Source: Hymenobacter rubripertinctus (GTDB lineage Bacteria; Bacteroidota; Bacteroidia; Cytophagales; Hymenobacteraceae). Taken from it: a stretch of DNA of 61,137 nucleotides. Each line of letters starts with the position of its first letter. Position 1 is the first letter of the stretch. The notes beneath the pieces are model-generated. The model saw only the letters and a program-made list of their open reading frames with translations, was not told the origin of the DNA and searched no databases. A program made the position numbers and the translations under genes. The stretch spans positions 1 to 61,137 of the forward strand of contig NZ_QYCN01000005.1 in the NCBI RefSeq assembly GCF_003583925.1, in the 5' to 3' direction. This document shows, in pieces, positions 1 to 8,242 of this stretch.

Positions 1-297
1 GCAGGACGATAAGCAAAATGTCGCTCAGGGCGTGGGAGCAGCGACCCGCTACGCGAAAGTCCTGGACGTCGGCAAAATGGTGGTGCAAGTTCATCTGACG
101 AAGGTACCATCCCAGCCAAAATCACCCTATTTGGTGCGGTAGCCCTATTAGTAATCAAATACATTCGCAACCTCACAGTTGGGAAAACGGTGTATCAACT
201 GCACTTTCTGCCACTACGCCAATCCGGTGACTTCAAAGAAGCAGAACGGCTGCGGTTTTTCAACTCCGTGGAAATTCGACAGCCAGTTGAGGACTGA
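1..297 (+). other. Unrecognised coding remnant at window edge
   Basis: Two overlapping open stretches lie here. One frame is open from the window edge to a stop at 140-142. Another is open from about 13 to a stop at 295-297 and encodes a short hydrophobic segment followed by a basic/polar tail, but has no ATG and only a late GTG. The pair could be one gene broken by a frameshift near 100-120, or two gene ends. I do not recognise the product. The stretch is richer in A and T than the genes that follow it. Confidence 0.25.
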
Positions 298-306
298 GCA
301 TCCGGC

Positions 307-1260
307 CTAGCGTGCCCGGTGGATGATGGCGACGCTGACCAGGATGATGACCATACCCAGCAGATGCCACAGGTTGAACTGTTCGCCATCGAGCATCCCC
401 CAGGCCAGGGCGACTACCGGGATGAGGTAGGTGTTGGAGGCGGCGAACAGGGCGGTGGAGGTCTGGATGAGCTTATTGAATAGCACCATGGCTACGGCCG
501 TGCTCATGGTGGCCAGCAGGGCAATGTAGCCGAAGGCCGTCCAGGCCCCGGGCACCACGGCCAGCTTGTGCAGAAACCCGGTGCCGAGCAGCAGAAAGGC
601 CAGCGCCGGACCGCCGATAAACAGCAGCAGTAGCCCCGTCACGGCCAGGGCCGGAATGTCGCTCAGGTGGCGCTTAATCACGTTTACGCTGATGCCATAG
701 CCCAGCGTGGCGGCCACAATGAACAGGCCGTACCAAGCGTTGCCCTCGCCCGCGGGCGAGGTGCCGGCCGCCGCGCTGCCGCCCAGCAGAATGAGCACCA
801 GCGTGCCCGCCAGCCCCAGCACGATGCCCAGAACCCGCAAACCGGTGAGCCGCTGCCCGAAAAAAGCCGCGCCCACCACCAGCGTAAACACGGCCGTGAG
901 GGCGTTGAGCACGCCCGCCAAGCCCGAGGCCAGCCGGGTTTCGGCGTAGGCAAACAGAAAGGCCGGCAGCAGCGTGCCCACCACCCCGCTCAGCAGCAGC
1001 CACCTGAGCTTCCCGCGGTTCACCCGCCCCAGGTGGCGCAGGGCAAATGGCAGCAGCAGCAGCGCCGCCACGCTCACCCGCGCCGCCCCCAGCTCCAGGG
1101 CCGAAAACACCACCAGCCCTTTCTTCATCAGGATAAACGAGGTGCCCCAGATGGCGGCCAGTACCAGCAGCAGCACCCAGGCCGTAGCCGTAGGAGCCGG
1201 CGGCGTCAGTGTTGTGGGAGTAGGAGCGGAAGTGATAACAGGAGCGGGAGCGGAGGGCAT
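307..1260 (-). CDS. EamA/DMT-family membrane transporter
   Basis: Inner-membrane drug/metabolite transporter of the EamA type, about 317 residues with ten predicted hydrophobic segments in two repeated halves. The first half opens with the typical AAIWGTSFILMKKG motif, and the C-terminal half ends in the usual short basic tail. These proteins export metabolites or amino acids, but the substrate cannot be read from sequence. The ATG at 1258-1260 is preferred; a longer reading frame reaches 1305 but runs into the palindrome at 1305-1396. It lies downstream of dusB on the same strand with the palindrome between them. Confidence 0.85.
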   Translation of the reverse strand: MPSAPAPVITSAPTPTTLTPPAPTATAWVLLLVLAAIWGTSFILMKKGLVVFSALELGAARVSVAALLLLPFALRHLGRVNRGKLRWLLLSGVVGTLLPAFLFAYAETRLASGLAGVLNALTAVFTLVVGAAFFGQRLTGLRVLGIVLGLAGTLVLILLGGSAAAGTSPAGEGNAWYGLFIVAATLGYGISVNVIKRHLSDIPALAVTGLLLLFIGGPALAFLLLGTGFLHKLAVVPGAWTAFGYIALLATMSTAVAMVLFNKLIQTSTALFAASNTYLIPVVALAWGMLDGEQFNLWHLLGMVIILVSVAIIHRAR

Positions 1261-1304
1261 TGAGCGGATTAAGAATCGTTGTGGTATCAGCGCAGAACTG
1301 GCCA

Positions 1305-1396
1305 AAAACCTGTCATCCTGAGCTTGTGAAGGACCTTATCACGTTGAATCGCATGCACGTGATGAGGTCCTTCGCAAGCTCAGGATAACAGGTTTT
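1305..1396. repeat. Interspersed palindrome (REP-like), family A
   Basis: Imperfect inverted repeat with arms of about 30 bases carrying TGTCATCCTGAGC and its complement, followed by GAAGGACCT. A second member of the same family is at 51264-51367. It lies between dusB and the EamA gene, where it could end dusB transcription as a long hairpin. Confidence 0.8.
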
Positions 1397-1400
1397 CTAC

Positions 1401-2390
1401 CTACCCCACCAGCATCGGCTCGGCGGCGGTTATTTCGTCCATGATGGCGAATATTTCCAGCGGGTCGTTGGTGTCCACGAGGCGGCTGCGCCACTGGCGG
1501 GCACCTTCGAGGCCCCGAAAATACTGGGCGTAGTGGCGGCGCATTTCGAACACGCCGGCCCGGGGGCCTTTCCACTCCAGGCTCTTCTCGAAGTGCATGC
1601 GGCAGGCCTGCACGCGCTCCTCCACGGTGGGCGGGGCCAGCAGCTGGCCGGTGGCCACGTAATGCTTCACCTCCCGGAAAATCCAGGGGTAACCGATGGC
1701 CGCGCGGCCAATCATGATGCCATCCACGCCGTAGCGGTTCTTGTACTCCACCGCTTTCTGGGCCGAGTCGATGTCGCCGTTGCCGAAGATGGGGATTTTG
1801 ATGCGCGGGTTGTTCTTGATGGCCGCAATCAGCCGCCAGTCGGCCTCGCCCTTGTACATCTGCACCCGGGTGCGGCCGTGGATGGTGAGGGCCTCAATGC
1901 CCACGTCCTGGAGCCGTTCGGCCACTTCCTCCACGTTTTTGGTGTCCTCATCCCAGCCCAGGCGGGTTTTCACGGTCACCGGCAAATGCGTGGCCCGCAC
2001 CACGGCGGCGGTCATGTCCACCATTTTGGGAATGTCGCGCAGCAGGGCGGCGCCCGCGCCCCGGCAGGCCACCTGCTTCACGGGGCAGCCGTAATTGATG
2101 TCGATCAGGTCGGGGCCGGCTTCGGTGCTCAGGCGGGCGCACTCGCCCATCGTATCCACATCGGAGCCGAACAGCTGGATGCCGATGGGCCGCTCGTAGT
2201 CGAACACGTCGAGCTTCTGGCGGCTCTTGGCGGCGGCCCGGATCAGGCCCTCCGACGAGATGAACTCGGTGTACATCAGATCAGCCCCGCCCTGCTTGCA
2301 CACGGCCCGGAACGGCGGGTCCGACACGTCCTCCATGGGGGCGAGCAGCAGCGGGAAATCGGGCAGGGCAATGTTGCGGATATAAACCAC
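1401..2390 (-). CDS. dusB: tRNA-dihydrouridine synthase DusB
   Basis: FMN enzyme that reduces specific uridines in tRNA to dihydrouridine with NADPH. The 329-residue protein starts a TIM barrel with LLLAPMEDVSDPPFR, and has the DINYGCPVKQV motif with the catalytic Cys, the TVKTRLGW segment, the IHGRTR motif and the phosphate-binding GNGDI and MIGRAAIG segments. The reading frame stays open to 2984, but family length and the position of the APM motif fit a GTG start at 2388-2390. The start is preceded by a heptanucleotide array and a -7 box. Confidence 0.9.
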   Translation of the reverse strand: MVYIRNIALPDFPLLLAPMEDVSDPPFRAVCKQGGADLMYTEFISSEGLIRAAAKSRQKLDVFDYERPIGIQLFGSDVDTMGECARLSTEAGPDLIDINYGCPVKQVACRGAGAALLRDIPKMVDMTAAVVRATHLPVTVKTRLGWDEDTKNVEEVAERLQDVGIEALTIHGRTRVQMYKGEADWRLIAAIKNNPRIKIPIFGNGDIDSAQKAVEYKNRYGVDGIMIGRAAIGYPWIFREVKHYVATGQLLAPPTVEERVQACRMHFEKSLEWKGPRAGVFEMRRHYAQYFRGLEGARQWRSRLVDTNDPLEIFAIMDEITAAEPMLVG

Positions 2391-2399
2391 TTGTTTTTT

Positions 2400-2435
2400 G
2401 AGCTGATAGCCGTCAGCGGTTAGCTGCCAGCTTTT
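2400..2435 (-). repeat. Degenerate heptamer array before dusB start
   Basis: About five 7-base units, read on the minus strand as AGCTGGC, AGCTAAC, CGCTGAC, GGCTATC and AGCTCAA, ending some 10 bases before the dusB GTG. It belongs to the same class as arrays at 3640-3759, 45828, 52655 and 57944. Confidence 0.6.
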
Positions 2436-2494
2436 TGTTGAGGAAAAGCACCAGGCCGGAAACCACCGGTTGGGACTGGCACTGGTATTTTGCG

Positions 2495-2502
2495 CAAATT
2501 TA
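2495..2502 (-). promoter_or_regulatory. Putative dusB promoter, -7 box
   Basis: On the minus strand the sequence is TAAATTTG, a match to the Bacteroidota -7 consensus TAnnTTTG. A TTTG lies 24 bases upstream (2527-2530), slightly far for a -33 box. The implied leader of about 95 bases contains the heptamer array. Confidence 0.45.
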
Positions 2503-2588
2503 CGATTAGTTAGGGGCTTGGCTGCCCAAACAGCCCGGAGCCGCATCAGGCCCCCAGCCCTACGCTTCCCACCAACCCACCCCCCACC

Positions 2589-3635
2589 ATGAAAGGTTTC
2601 GTTTCCAGCCGGCTGCACCCGGCCGCCAACCTGGCCCTGCTGCTGGTGCTGCTGCTGGCGGCGCTGTGCGTGGCGGGCTTCTTTACCATGGCCCTGAGCC
2701 AGCTCTTCTTCGGTATCGGCTTTCAGGAGCTGGGCAACGTCAACCGCCACCCGCAGGACTACCCCCAGGGCTGGGGCGTGATGATGCTGGCCCAGGGCAT
2801 TACGCTGCTCGTGATGCTGGGGGGCGCGGCAACGGCCTTCGTGCAGCTTACGGGCCACACCCTGGCCGACTATTTTGCTCCCCGCCGGCCGGTGTCGGTG
2901 GGGTGGCTGCTGCTGGCGGCCGCCCTCATCATTCTGAGCGTGCCGGCCATGTCGGTGCTCATTGCCTGGAATGCCCAGCTGCACCTGCCCGACTTTCTGG
3001 CCGACTGGGAGCAGTGGGCACGGCAGGCGGAGGACCGGGCCCGGGTCATTACGAGCTACCTCACCCGGTTTTCGTCGCCGTGGCGGCTGGTGGTGGCGCT
3101 GGTGGTGGTGGCCGTGATACCAGCCCTGAGCGAGGAGCTGTTTTTCCGGGGCGTGCTTCAGCGCAACTTAGTGCAGTGGTTTAACTCGCGGCACGTGGGC
3201 ATCTGGGTGGCGGCGGCCATTTTCAGCGCTATTCACATGCAGTTCTTCGGCTTTTTTCCGCGCTTCGTGCTGGGCCTGGGGCTGGGCTATTTATACGAGT
3301 GGAGCGGCAACATCCTGGTGCCCATGGCGGCCCACTTCACTCAGAATGCCTTTCAGCTGCTCTGGCTCTATGCCCAGCAGCGCGACTGGTCGTCGGCCGA
3401 GTTCGACCCCGATTCGACCGAGGCCCTGCCCTGGTACCTGGTGCTGGCCTCCTTCGTGCTGGGCGGGTTGCTGCTGCGCTACCTCTACCGGCTCACCCAA
3501 ACGCCCCGCCCCGATGAGCTGCCCACCGAAATGCACACGCTCGGCGGCCGGGGCGTAGCCGTGCACCGGCCCGATGAGGTGCGCCCGCCCGCCCGCACCC
3601 TCAGCCACGATGGCGTGGATGCCACCCGCGCCTGA
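2589..3635 (+). CDS. CPBP-family intramembrane metalloprotease
   Basis: Multi-pass membrane protein of 348 residues with the CPBP (CAAX protease and bacteriocin-processing) motifs: SEELFFRG with E182, E183 and R187, a His at 216, and HFTQN with H249 and N253. These residues bind the metal and form the active site in family members such as Rce1. Bacterial substrates are mostly unknown. A roughly 80-residue hydrophilic tail follows the last membrane segment. ATG at 2589 follows an A/C-rich leader; dusB diverges on the other side. Confidence 0.85.
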   Translation: MKGFVSSRLHPAANLALLLVLLLAALCVAGFFTMALSQLFFGIGFQELGNVNRHPQDYPQGWGVMMLAQGITLLVMLGGAATAFVQLTGHTLADYFAPRRPVSVGWLLLAAALIILSVPAMSVLIAWNAQLHLPDFLADWEQWARQAEDRARVITSYLTRFSSPWRLVVALVVVAVIPALSEELFFRGVLQRNLVQWFNSRHVGIWVAAAIFSAIHMQFFGFFPRFVLGLGLGYLYEWSGNILVPMAAHFTQNAFQLLWLYAQQRDWSSAEFDPDSTEALPWYLVLASFVLGGLLLRYLYRLTQTPRPDELPTEMHTLGGRGVAVHRPDEVRPPARTLSHDGVDATRA

Positions 3636-3639
3636 GTTT

Positions 3640-3759
3640 CAGCTGTTCGCTGATGGCTATTAGCTGTTAGCTTTGTCCGGGGCCTGAAAACAATCCGGGC
3701 ACCGACTTTCCTCCCCCCCCCAAAAGCTATCAGCCAACCGCTACCAGCTACCAGCCCCA
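3640..3759. repeat. Facing heptamer arrays between CPBP gene and cdsA
   Basis: Positions 3640-3674 hold five 7-base units of the TAGCTGT/TAGCTTT type; 3725-3759 hold five units of the AGCTATC/AGCCAAC/AGCTACC type. The two arrays are roughly reverse complements, so the transcript could fold back across the 50-base spacer. The second array ends 7 bases before the cdsA start. Confidence 0.65.
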
Positions 3760-3766
3760 AAACCGT

Positions 3767-4696
3767 TTGTCTACCTCTCCCGCTTCTGCTCCGTCGGCCA
3801 CGCCCCCGGCCGATAAACCCCCGATGTCCAACCTGAGCCAGCGCCTTATTTTTGGGCTGCTGGGGGCTGCGGTGCTCCTGGGCAGCGTGTGGTACAGTGC
3901 CTGGACGTTCGCGCTGTTTTTTGCGGTGGTGCAGGTGAAGATGCTGCTCGAATTTTACCGCATGATGCGCCAGGCCGGCTACAAGCCCGCCGCCGTGCTG
4001 GGCAGCAGCATCAGTGTGCTGCTGTTTGCCAGCGTGGCCGCCCTCACCGAGTTCCGCCACCTGGCCAACGACACGCTCCCGGCTACGGTCAGCGACCTGC
4101 AACAGCTGCGGCTGCTGGCCGTCGGCCTCATCGTGCTGCTGCCCGTTATTCTCATTCTGCGCGAGATGTACGCCTGGCCCCGCGCGAATCAGCCGTTTTC
4201 GCCCTTCGCCAACGTGGGCGTGGCCCTGCTGGGACTGCTCTACGTGAGCCTGCCCATGAGCCTGCTGAGCCTGCTGGCCTTCAGCGGCAGCGGCTACGAC
4301 TACCGCCGCGTTTTTGCCCTGCTGTTCCTGGTCTGGTCCTCCGATATCGGGGCCTACGCGGCGGGCAAAACGCTGGGCAAGCACAAGCTGGCCCCCAAAA
4401 TTTCGCCCGGCAAAACCTGGGAAGGCGCCGTGGGCGGGGTGCTGCTCACGCTGCTGGTGGGCTACCTGCTGGGCTACTTGCTGCCCGAACTCTCGCTGAC
4501 CTACCGCCTGATAGTGGCCGGCACGGTGGCCGTCTTCGGCCCCCTGGGCGATTTGGCCGAGTCCATGCTCAAGCGCAGCGTGGGCGTCAAGGACTCGGGG
4601 CGCGTTATGCCCGGGCATGGCGGCCTGCTCGACCGGTTCGACGCGTTCCTGTTCATTCTGCCCGTGCTGGCCGTGTTGCAGTTGCTCTGGGGCTAG
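3767..4696 (+). CDS. cdsA: Phosphatidate cytidylyltransferase
   Basis: Makes CDP-diacylglycerol from phosphatidate and CTP at the inner membrane, the common precursor of bacterial phospholipids. 309 residues, many membrane segments, and the family signature near the C-terminus: SMLKRSVGVKD followed by GHGGLLDRFD. The GKHKLAPKISPGKTWEG segment is also typical. The start is taken as TTG at 3767; an in-frame ATG at 3824 would remove 19 residues before the first membrane helix. psd, another phospholipid gene, lies 1.9 kb downstream. Confidence 0.92.
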   Translation: MSTSPASAPSATPPADKPPMSNLSQRLIFGLLGAAVLLGSVWYSAWTFALFFAVVQVKMLLEFYRMMRQAGYKPAAVLGSSISVLLFASVAALTEFRHLANDTLPATVSDLQQLRLLAVGLIVLLPVILILREMYAWPRANQPFSPFANVGVALLGLLYVSLPMSLLSLLAFSGSGYDYRRVFALLFLVWSSDIGAYAAGKTLGKHKLAPKISPGKTWEGAVGGVLLTLLVGYLLGYLLPELSLTYRLIVAGTVAVFGPLGDLAESMLKRSVGVKDSGRVMPGHGGLLDRFDAFLFILPVLAVLQLLWG

Positions 4697-4717
4697 GGCC
4701 GCCGGCTGTTCATCTGG

Positions 4718-4750
4718 AAAAAGCCAATGCCCGCCGCGTTGGCTTTTTTT
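4718..4750 (+). terminator. Intrinsic terminator after cdsA
   Basis: Stem AAGCCAA / TTGGCTT with a GC-rich loop followed by a run of T, 21 bases after the cdsA stop. Confidence 0.75.
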
Positions 4751-4888
4751 GATGTAAAAATTCAAAGACCACTACCCTGGCGGGGTCTTTGAGAGGCCGG
4801 GCGGCGGCCCGGGCCTCCGGAGGTGCTACCCAAACCACCGGTCGGAAATGAGGGGCTGTTACCGGCCCGTAACTCCCCGTAAACCCCG

Positions 4889-4896
4889 TACCTTTG
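4889..4896 (+). promoter_or_regulatory. Putative -7 box for glutamate dehydrogenase
   Basis: TACCTTTG matches TAnnTTTG. No clear -33 element at normal spacing. It predicts a leader of about 80 bases. Confidence 0.45.
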
Positions 4897-4980
4897 GCCA
4901 CCCAAATTCCCTAAAGGCGGTGCGGAATCCTCCCCCGGACCGCTGCTTTTTCATCCTCACCCACCCAACCCCCCACCCGT

Positions 4981-6276
4981 ATGGCTGCCACCACGGTCTA
5001 CAAGTACAAAGAGCCGGCCCCGCGCGTTGATGCCGAAAACCCGCTCGAATCCATGATGTCGCGCTTCAATGTAGCAGCCGAAATCCTGGGCCTCGATGAG
5101 GAAACCTACGAGGTGCTCAAAGCCGCCGACAAGCAGGTGATTGTGCACATTCCCGTAACCATGGACAACGGCAAGGTGCGCGTGTTCGAGGGTTACCGCG
5201 TGATTCACAACACCATTCTGGGCCCGAGCAAAGGCGGCATCCGCTACGACAAAAACGTGCACCTCGATGAGGTAAAGGCCCTGGCCGCCTGGATGACGTG
5301 GAAGTGCGCCGTGGTCGACATTCCCTACGGCGGAGCCAAGGGCGGCATCATCTGCGAGCCCACCAGCATGAGCGCCGGTGAGCTGGAGCGCCTCACCCGC
5401 GGCTACACCCTGGCCATGAAGGACGTATTCGGCCCCGACCGCGACATTCCGGCCCCCGACATGGGTACCGGCCCGCGCGAAATGGCCTGGCTGATGGATG
5501 AGTTCTCGAAAACCGTGGGCGCTACCTCGCCCGCCGTGGTAACGGGCAAGCCCCTGGTAATGGGCGGCTCGCTGGGCCGCACCGAGGCCACCGGCCGCGG
5601 CGTGATGGTGTCGGCCCTGGCCGCCCTCAAAAAGCTGAACCTGGACCCCAAGGATGTATCGGCCGCCGTGCAGGGCTTTGGCAACGTGGGCTCTTGGGCC
5701 GCCAAATTGCTCAGCGAGAAGGGCGTAAAAATCAAGTGCATTTCCGACGTGAGCGGGGCGTACTGGAATGCCGACGGCATCGATATCGATGAGGCCGTGG
5801 CCTACAAAAACATGCACGCCGGCCGCCTCGACGGCTTCACGGGCGCGGCACTCATGGACAACGCCGACGAGCTGCTGACCCTGGACGTAGACGTGCTGGT
5901 GCCCGCCGCCGTGGAGGACGTCATCACGGAGCACAATGCGCACCAGATCAAGGCCAAGCTGATTGTGGAAGGCGCCAACGGCCCGACTTCGGCCTCCGCC
6001 GACTCCATCATCAACGAGAAGGGCATTATGGTGGTACCCGATATTCTGGCCAACTCGGGCGGCGTAACGGTTTCCTACTTTGAGTGGGTGCAGAACCGCC
6101 AGGGCTTCAAATGGAGCGAGAAAATGGTGACCGAGCGCGCCGACCGCATCATGAACGACGCCTTCGAGAAAGTGTACGCCACCAGCCAGAAGTACAACGT
6201 GCCCATGCGCATCGCCGCCTACGTGGTAGCCATCGATAAGGTCGCCCAGACCTATAAGTTCCGCGGGGGCTTCTAG
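4981..6276 (+). CDS. gdhA: Glu/Leu/Phe/Val-type dehydrogenase (glutamate dehydrogenase)
   Basis: NAD(P)-dependent oxidative deamination of glutamate to 2-oxoglutarate and ammonia (or the reverse). 431 residues, normal for the hexameric small GDH class. The substrate-binding motif GPSKGGIRY (K84) and the catalytic signature PYGGAKGGI (K120) are intact, and the Rossmann fold GFGNVGS lies near residue 230. ATG at 4981 follows a C/A-rich leader with a -7 box about 85 bases upstream. The gene stands alone between cdsA and psd. Coenzyme preference cannot be decided from sequence by eye. Confidence 0.9.
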   Translation: MAATTVYKYKEPAPRVDAENPLESMMSRFNVAAEILGLDEETYEVLKAADKQVIVHIPVTMDNGKVRVFEGYRVIHNTILGPSKGGIRYDKNVHLDEVKALAAWMTWKCAVVDIPYGGAKGGIICEPTSMSAGELERLTRGYTLAMKDVFGPDRDIPAPDMGTGPREMAWLMDEFSKTVGATSPAVVTGKPLVMGGSLGRTEATGRGVMVSALAALKKLNLDPKDVSAAVQGFGNVGSWAAKLLSEKGVKIKCISDVSGAYWNADGIDIDEAVAYKNMHAGRLDGFTGAALMDNADELLTLDVDVLVPAAVEDVITEHNAHQIKAKLIVEGANGPTSASADSIINEKGIMVVPDILANSGGVTVSYFEWVQNRQGFKWSEKMVTERADRIMNDAFEKVYATSQKYNVPMRIAAYVVAIDKVAQTYKFRGGF

Positions 6277-6280
6277 ATCC

Positions 6281-6325
6281 GCAGATGATGCAGATGGCGC
6301 TGATGCCGCAGATGCAGACATCAGG
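6281..6325. repeat. Nonamer array after gdhA
   Basis: Five 9-base units related to GCAGATGAT. Roughly the reverse complement of the array at 6554-6598. Confidence 0.6.
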
Positions 6326-6391
6326 CCGCCGGATAGTTTAGCCGACGGCAACGGGCTCCCCTGGTCGGGGCCGACATGTAGTCTGCGCTCT

Positions 6392-6399
6392 TATATTTG
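6392..6399 (+). promoter_or_regulatory. Putative -7 box for psd
   Basis: TATATTTG matches TAnnTTTG and sits 200 bases before psd; no clear -33 box. A strong hairpin begins 7 bases downstream at 6406, so a transcript from here would start in it. Confidence 0.35.
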
Positions 6400-6405
6400 C
6401 TTTCC

Positions 6406-6434
6406 GATAGCCCGAGCCGTTGGTTCGGGCTATC
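6406..6434. terminator. Hairpin, probable terminator of gdhA
   Basis: GATAGCCCGA pairs exactly with TCGGGCTATC across a 9-base loop. The T tract is weak (TTCG), so termination is likely but not certain. Confidence 0.5.
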
Positions 6435-6553
6435 TTCGTGTAATATTTGGCTGGTTTGCTGCCTGGTGGCCCGCCGTCTTTGGCTTGTTTGACGTAAGAC
6501 CTCCCATCTGATTCTGCGCCGCTTGCCCAACGCTTACCATTAGAAGTCGCCTG

Positions 6554-6598
6554 CATCTGCGACATCTGCGACATCTGCACCATCTGCATCATCTGCGA
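6554..6598 (+). repeat. Nonamer array ending before the psd start
   Basis: Five units of CATCTGCGA/CATCTGCAC/CATCTGCAT. The array stops 3 bases before the psd ATG and so takes up the place of the ribosome-binding region. It can pair with the inverted array at 6281-6325. Confidence 0.7.
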
Positions 6599-6601
6599 TT
6601 C

Positions 6602-7282
6602 ATGAAGATCCACAAAGAAGGACGACGGATTCTGTTTTTTACCCTGCTGGCCCTGTTGGCCGCTAACCTGCTGCTGTTCCGTTACAACGCCGAAAACGGG
6701 GGCTTCAACAAGGTTTTCGCCGCCATCTCGGTGATTATGTTCCTGATTCTGCTGCAATTTTTCCGCAGCCCGGCCCGCCGCCTCTTCACCCACGAAGACC
6801 TCATCATCGCGCCCGCTGATGGCAAGGTAGTGGTGATTGAAAACGTACAGGAACCGGAGTATTTCAATGACGAGCGCAAGCAGATCAGCATTTTCATGTC
6901 GCCGATCAACGTGCACATCACCCGCAACCCGATTTCGGGTATCGTGCGTTACTTCAAGTATCATCCGGGCAACTACCTGGTAGCCTGGCACCCTAAAAGC
7001 AGCACCAAGAACGAGCGCACTACAGTGGTCGTCGAGTCGGAAGCCGGGCCATTGGTGCTCTTCCGCCAGATTGCCGGGGCCATGGCCCGCCGCATTGTGT
7101 GGTACGTGAACGAGGGCGACGAAGTGAGCCAGGGCGAGGAGTTCGGCTTCATCAAATTCGGCTCCCGGGTCGATATTTTCGTGCCCCTGGACACGGAGGT
7201 AAAAGTACAGATCGGGGAGAAGGTAAAGGGCGGGCAGACCATCATCGCCCAGCTCAAAACCCCGCCCCCCAGCTTGTTCTAG
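6602..7282 (+). CDS. psd: Phosphatidylserine decarboxylase proenzyme
   Basis: Pyruvoyl enzyme that converts phosphatidylserine to phosphatidylethanolamine at the inner membrane. 226 residues, the short form common in Bacteroidota. Two N-terminal membrane segments (about 9-27 and 36-54) precede the conserved APADGKVV and SPINVHITRNP motifs. The self-cleavage site is in KFGSRVD (G187-S188), giving the alpha chain with the pyruvoyl group. ATG at 6602 directly follows the nonamer array. With cdsA it belongs to phospholipid synthesis; no pssA is visible in the window. Confidence 0.92.
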   Translation: MKIHKEGRRILFFTLLALLAANLLLFRYNAENGGFNKVFAAISVIMFLILLQFFRSPARRLFTHEDLIIAPADGKVVVIENVQEPEYFNDERKQISIFMSPINVHITRNPISGIVRYFKYHPGNYLVAWHPKSSTKNERTTVVVESEAGPLVLFRQIAGAMARRIVWYVNEGDEVSQGEEFGFIKFGSRVDIFVPLDTEVKVQIGEKVKGGQTIIAQLKTPPPSLF

Positions 7283-7305
7283 CCTCCTGGCAACCCGGTT
7301 AAAAT

Positions 7306-7336
7306 AGCGGCGGCTCCCGACTTGGGAGCCGCCGCT
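7306..7336. terminator. Bidirectional terminator
   Basis: Perfect 13-bp GC-rich stem around GACTT, between the convergent psd and reductase genes. Confidence 0.8.
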
Positions 7337-7353
7337 GCTGGTTTAAGTGGCTA

Positions 7354-7893
7354 TCAGGCTACCGTTTCGGGCGGCAGCTGGTAATGAAGCAGGGTCATGC
7401 CATCGGGCCAGGTTTGGGTGCGCAGTAGGTGCAACGGCTGGGCATGGTCCTGATGGCGCCAGAGTGGAATGCCGGCCCCCAGCAAGCGGGGTACCACAAA
7501 CAGCATCAACTCGTCTACCAGGCCGGCCGTGAGCAGGGGCGAGGCCAGGGTGCTGCCGCCAATGAGCCAGATGGTGCGGCCGGGCTGCTCGCGCAACTCG
7601 CGCACGAAAGCAGCCGGATCGGTGCTGATGAAGCGCACCGACTCGTGGGGAAGCTGGCGGGGCGGCTGGCGGCTGAAAACGTAGTTCGTGAAGCTGGGAT
7701 ACGGCCATTCGCCCGACTCGACGACTTGCTCGTAGGTGGCGCGGCCGAGCAGGGTGGCATCGGCATTGGCCAGAAAATCGGCGTAGCCATAATCTTCGCC
7801 CGGTGGGGGCGTGGGGAGCCATTCCACCGAGCCGTCGGGCGAGGCAATGTACCCGTCGAGGCTGGTGGCAATGTAGAGGACAACTTTACGCAT
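7354..7893 (-). CDS. Dihydrofolate reductase-like (RibD C-terminal) protein
   Basis: 179 residues with the RibD C-terminal/DHFR-like fold. It starts MRKVVLYIATSLDGYIA, typical of the stand-alone DHFR family protein (YyaP/YwjB-like), and has the LIGGSTLA nucleotide-binding segment in the second half. These proteins are presumed NADPH reductases, but few have a known substrate. The frame is open much further upstream, to 8160, but similarity begins at the ATG at 7891-7893, so the longer start is not used. Confidence 0.85.
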   Translation of the reverse strand: MRKVVLYIATSLDGYIASPDGSVEWLPTPPPGEDYGYADFLANADATLLGRATYEQVVESGEWPYPSFTNYVFSRQPPRQLPHESVRFISTDPAAFVRELREQPGRTIWLIGGSTLASPLLTAGLVDELMLFVVPRLLGAGIPLWRHQDHAQPLHLLRTQTWPDGMTLLHYQLPPETVA

Positions 7894-8242
7894 GGGGGGT
7901 GGGGAATTGGTTGTGGGTAGGGAACAACAGAGCAAAGAGCGGTACTCCGGCCACGGGCCGGCGACAGTAACTGGTACGAAGGCAAGCGCCGGCGGGCTGC
8001 GAAAACCCAGCGGCAAAACCCGGATCAACCACCTGAGCAGACGGTAAGAGGCTGACCAGCTGGGCGGAAGCGCAGCAGCAAAATACACTATCTTTCGTTT
8101 CATATCCGCGCAGGTCAATGGCTTAAAGCCGAAAACCGGGACCGGGCCGGGCATTGGCAATGGTTAGCTGCCGGGCGGGGCCTACCTTTGCGGCCGGGGC
8201 CGGCCCTGCCAGGACCGGCCGCTATTTCCCCCTTCCCTACGC
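7894..8242. other. Gene-free gap between divergent genes
   Basis: 349 bases between the reductase and msrC starts. Both genes must be promoted from here. Apart from the -7 box at 8183-8190 I see no repeat or conserved ORF. Confidence 0.5.
8183..8190 (+). promoter_or_regulatory. Putative -7 box for msrC
   Basis: TACCTTTG, 53 bases before the start codon. A TTGG at 8154-8157 is 25 bases upstream and may be a weak -33 element. Confidence 0.5.

Noticed and set aside
667..1263. Long plus-strand frame opposite the EamA gene
   Set aside because: Arg/Gln/His-rich antisense product of a GC-rich gene; no domain, and the minus-strand frame encodes a clear transporter.
4957..6351. 464-codon minus-strand frame over gdhA
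   Set aside because: Mirror frame of a gene with strong third-position GC bias; the plus strand is an intact dehydrogenase.
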